A stretch of DNA of 6,407 nucleotides from Clostridia bacterium (GTDB lineage: Bacteria; Bacillota; Clostridia; Oscillospirales; CAG-272). Under the pieces are notes generated by a model. The model had not been told where the DNA came from and did no database searches. It was given only the letters and a program-made list of their open reading frames with translations. Both the position numbers and the translations under genes were made by a program. Shown one piece after another: positions 5,000 through 6,407 of this stretch. Position 1 is the first letter of the stretch, and each line of letters begins with the position of its first letter. Location: contig JAFTXB010000135.1 of assembly GCA_017461825.1 (NCBI GenBank), positions 1 to 6,407 of the forward strand. The letters are read 5' to 3'.

Positions 5000-5877
5000 A
5001 ATTCTCGGTCAGCTCCTATTCGTATCAGCAGTACATCAACCAAGGGAAGATGACGCAGCTTGACGTGGTACAAAAGGCGGCTGAAATGGGTTTTTCGGGC
5101 ATTGATTTTACCGATCTGACACCCGTTCCCAAAGCCGCCCTTGACGATCAGCTTGCCTATGCCAAAGAGATCCGCCGTGCGGCAGAAGCGGCGGGTGTTC
5201 GGGTGGTGGCGTATACCATCGGTGCAAATCTGTACCGCGGTTCGCGCGATGCAGATAGGGAGGAGGTCGAGCGCCTTTGCCGTCAGCTTGATGTGGCGGC
5301 GGAGATGGGGGCAACGATACTGCGGCACGATGTATGTAAGTCCGAGCGGATCGGAGACAAGACCGTCGGCTTTGCGAGGATGCTTCCCGTGATCGCTGAA
5401 AACGCAAGACGCGTCACTGAATATGCAAAAACGCTGGGTATCCAAACTTGTAGTGAAAATCACGGCTACATTGCGCAGGATTCCGACCGTATGGAGGCAC
5501 TTTGGAATGCGGTGGGGCATGAGAATTACGGACTGTTGATCGATATTGGCAATTTTGCCTGTGCCGATGATCCCTCCGCTCGTGCTGTGTCAAGGCTGGC
5601 TCCTTACGCGATCCATGTTCACGCAAAGGATTTTCGCATTTACCCTTACGGTGCGGAGATTTCCGATGGAGTCAGTACCTTCCCAAGTCGCGCCTGTAAT
5701 CGCTTGGAGGGATGCGTGATTGGGGAAGGGCATATTCCCGTGGAGCAATGCCTTGCCATTTTAAAGCGCACGGGCTATGACGGATACCTGACCGTTGAAT
5801 ATGAGGGTGCTGAGGACTGCATCAGCGGTATCGCGCGCGGACTTGCCAATTTGCGCTCTATGACAGAGCGGATCTGA
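4996..5877 (+). CDS. Second sugar phosphate isomerase/epimerase (xylose isomerase-like TIM barrel)
   Basis: This 293-residue protein belongs to the same superfamily as the gene at 3059-3910 but is clearly divergent from it. The expected metal ligands are E154 (TCSENHG), D183 (LIDIGN), H209 (HVHAKDF, 207-213) and E268 (LTVEYE). The N terminus (KFSVSSYSYQQY) and the GFSGIDF strand (32-38) are typical of barrel strands 1 and 2. Its ATG overlaps the oxidoreductase stop codon (ATGA, 4996-4999), and GAGGAGGT (4979-4986) lies inside the preceding gene, so translation is probably coupled. It is the last gene of the operon, followed 15 bases later by the hairpin at 5893-5928. It could be an epimerase, a keto-sugar isomerase, a dehydratase or a lyase acting after the dehydrogenase; the sequence does not settle which. 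Confidence 0.9.
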   Translation: MKFSVSSYSYQQYINQGKMTQLDVVQKAAEMGFSGIDFTDLTPVPKAALDDQLAYAKEIRRAAEAAGVRVVAYTIGANLYRGSRDADREEVERLCRQLDVAAEMGATILRHDVCKSERIGDKTVGFARMLPVIAENARRVTEYAKTLGIQTCSENHGYIAQDSDRMEALWNAVGHENYGLLIDIGNFACADDPSARAVSRLAPYAIHVHAKDFRIYPYGAEISDGVSTFPSRACNRLEGCVIGEGHIPVEQCLAILKRTGYDGYLTVEYEGAEDCISGIARGLANLRSMTERI

Positions 5878-5885
5878 AGAAGTAT

Positions 5886-5937
5886 AAAAAAGAGCGGTCT
5901 CAAATGTCAAAAAGCATTTGAGACCGCTTATTCTGTT
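5886..5937. terminator. Strong bidirectional terminator between convergent genes
   Basis: AGCGGTCTCAAATG (5893-5906) is the exact reverse complement of CATTTGAGACCGCT (5915-5928), a perfect 14-bp stem with an 8-base loop. On the minus strand the stem is followed by CTTTTTT (from 5892 down to 5886), an excellent terminator tail, but that direction exits the alpha/beta hydrolase gene ending at 5941. On the + strand the tail TTATTCTGTTCT is weaker but still T-rich, so the same hairpin probably ends the sugar operon as well. Confidence 0.9.
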
Positions 5938-5940
5938 CTC

Positions 5941-6407
5941 TTAAATATTCCGCTCTACCCAATCGGCGGCGAGGTCTGCCCATTGGCGGATGTCGGCATG
6001 GTCGGGCGCGAGCCCCAAGCCGTGCTTGCCGTGTGGGAACACGTGAAGCTCAAAGGGAATACCTGCGTCACGCATACGCTCGGCAAAGATCAGCGAATTC
6101 TTGACGTTGACCGATGCATCGTCCGAGGTGTGCCACAAAAATGCCTTCGGGGTGTCCTCGGTTACTTTTTTGCTTAAATTATAAGCAGCCTTTTCGGTTT
6201 CATAGCGTTCTCCCAAAAGGTTTTTGCCGCTACCCGTGTGCCCGTAATCGCTTTCCACCGAGATCACGGGATAACAGAGAATACCTCCGTTGGGGCGGTG
6301 GGGCATTGCGTCGATCGCATCGGGGGTATGTCCTTCCGGAATCACCTCGTCGCACACCAGCGTGGATGCGCAAAGGTGACCGCCGGCAGAGAAGCCGAGC
6401 GTAACAA
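5941..6407 (-). CDS. Alpha/beta hydrolase, esterase-like, 5' end beyond the window
   Basis: The C-terminal 154 residues are present, and the frame stays open to the right edge, so the true start lies outside. The complete catalytic triad of an alpha/beta hydrolase is visible: nucleophile elbow GFSAGG with serine at residue 6 of the fragment, an aspartate at about 96 in HTSDDASV, and histidine 128 in HGKHGLGL. The pattern FLWHTSDD followed by ELHVFPHGKHGL resembles small acyl esterases often annotated as acetyl xylan esterase-like or BD-FAE-like. These remove acetyl or feruloyl groups from plant carbohydrates. The fragment has no visible signal peptide because the N terminus is missing, so its location is unknown. 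It converges on the sugar operon and shares the hairpin at 5893-5928 as terminator. A GTG at 6357 is internal, not the start, because the nucleophile motif lies upstream of it. Confidence 0.88.
   Translation of the reverse strand, partial: VTLGFSAGGHLCASTLVCDEVIPEGHTPDAIDAMPHRPNGGILCYPVISVESDYGHTGSGKNLLGERYETEKAAYNLSKKVTEDTPKAFLWHTSDDASVNVKNSLIFAERMRDAGIPFELHVFPHGKHGLGLAPDHADIRQWADLAADWVERNI

Noticed and set aside
4954..5520. A 188-codon minus-strand open frame
   Set aside because: It is antisense to the second isomerase, which has its full set of metal ligands, and is not supported by any motif.
6355..6357. GTG at 6357 as the start of the alpha/beta hydrolase
   Set aside because: The frame stays open to the window edge and the essential GFSAGG nucleophile motif lies upstream of this codon, so it is internal.

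Overview
The window looks like a chromosomal segment of a Clostridia-type Firmicute, probably an uncultured gut anaerobe. This is an inference from several signs: strong AGGAG-type ribosome binding sites, near-consensus sigma-A promoters in AT-rich gaps, moderate GC genes, tight operon packing, and gene families typical of sugar-scavenging gut bacteria. No rRNA, tRNA, CRISPR array, transposase or phage gene is visible.

Layout. Bases 1-539 hold no convincing gene. They are unusually rich in inverted repeats: two strong terminator-like hairpins on the + strand, an 11-base motif repeated beside each, a possible three-way-junction fold, and a 10-base direct repeat spaced exactly 100 bases apart. 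On the minus strand, 540-1988 encodes a complete phosphoglucomutase/phosphomannomutase-family enzyme with its own perfect-consensus promoter at 2023-2051. Also on the minus strand, 2077-2907 encodes an AraC-family regulator with an N-terminal cupin-like sensor. A 151-base divergent control region (2908-3058) separates it from a + strand operon of three genes: a xylose-isomerase-like TIM-barrel sugar isomerase/epimerase (3059-3910), a Gfo/Idh/MocA NAD(P)-dependent oxidoreductase (3929-4999), and a second, divergent TIM-barrel isomerase/epimerase (4996-5877, overlapping the previous gene by ATGA). A strong hairpin at 5893-5928 ends the operon and also serves a convergent minus-strand alpha/beta hydrolase, whose 5' part lies beyond the right edge (5941-6407).

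How the genes may work together (inference). The AraC regulator probably senses a sugar-like ligand and controls the divergent operon and perhaps itself, because the two predicted promoters overlap at their -10 boxes. The dehydrogenase flanked by two metal-dependent sugar isomerase-like enzymes fits oxidation of a sugar, cyclitol or glycoside to a keto form followed by isomerisation, epimerisation or elimination. Related gene combinations are known in myo-inositol catabolism and in 3-keto-glycoside or C-glycoside cleavage. No kinase, aldolase or transporter is present, so the substrate cannot be named from this window. The phosphohexomutase would link released hexose phosphates to central or cell-wall metabolism, but its own strong promoter suggests housekeeping expression.

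The genes are individually from known families. The least explained DNA is the hairpin-rich left flank, and the most specific regulatory signal is the overlapping divergent promoter pair with an inverted repeat.
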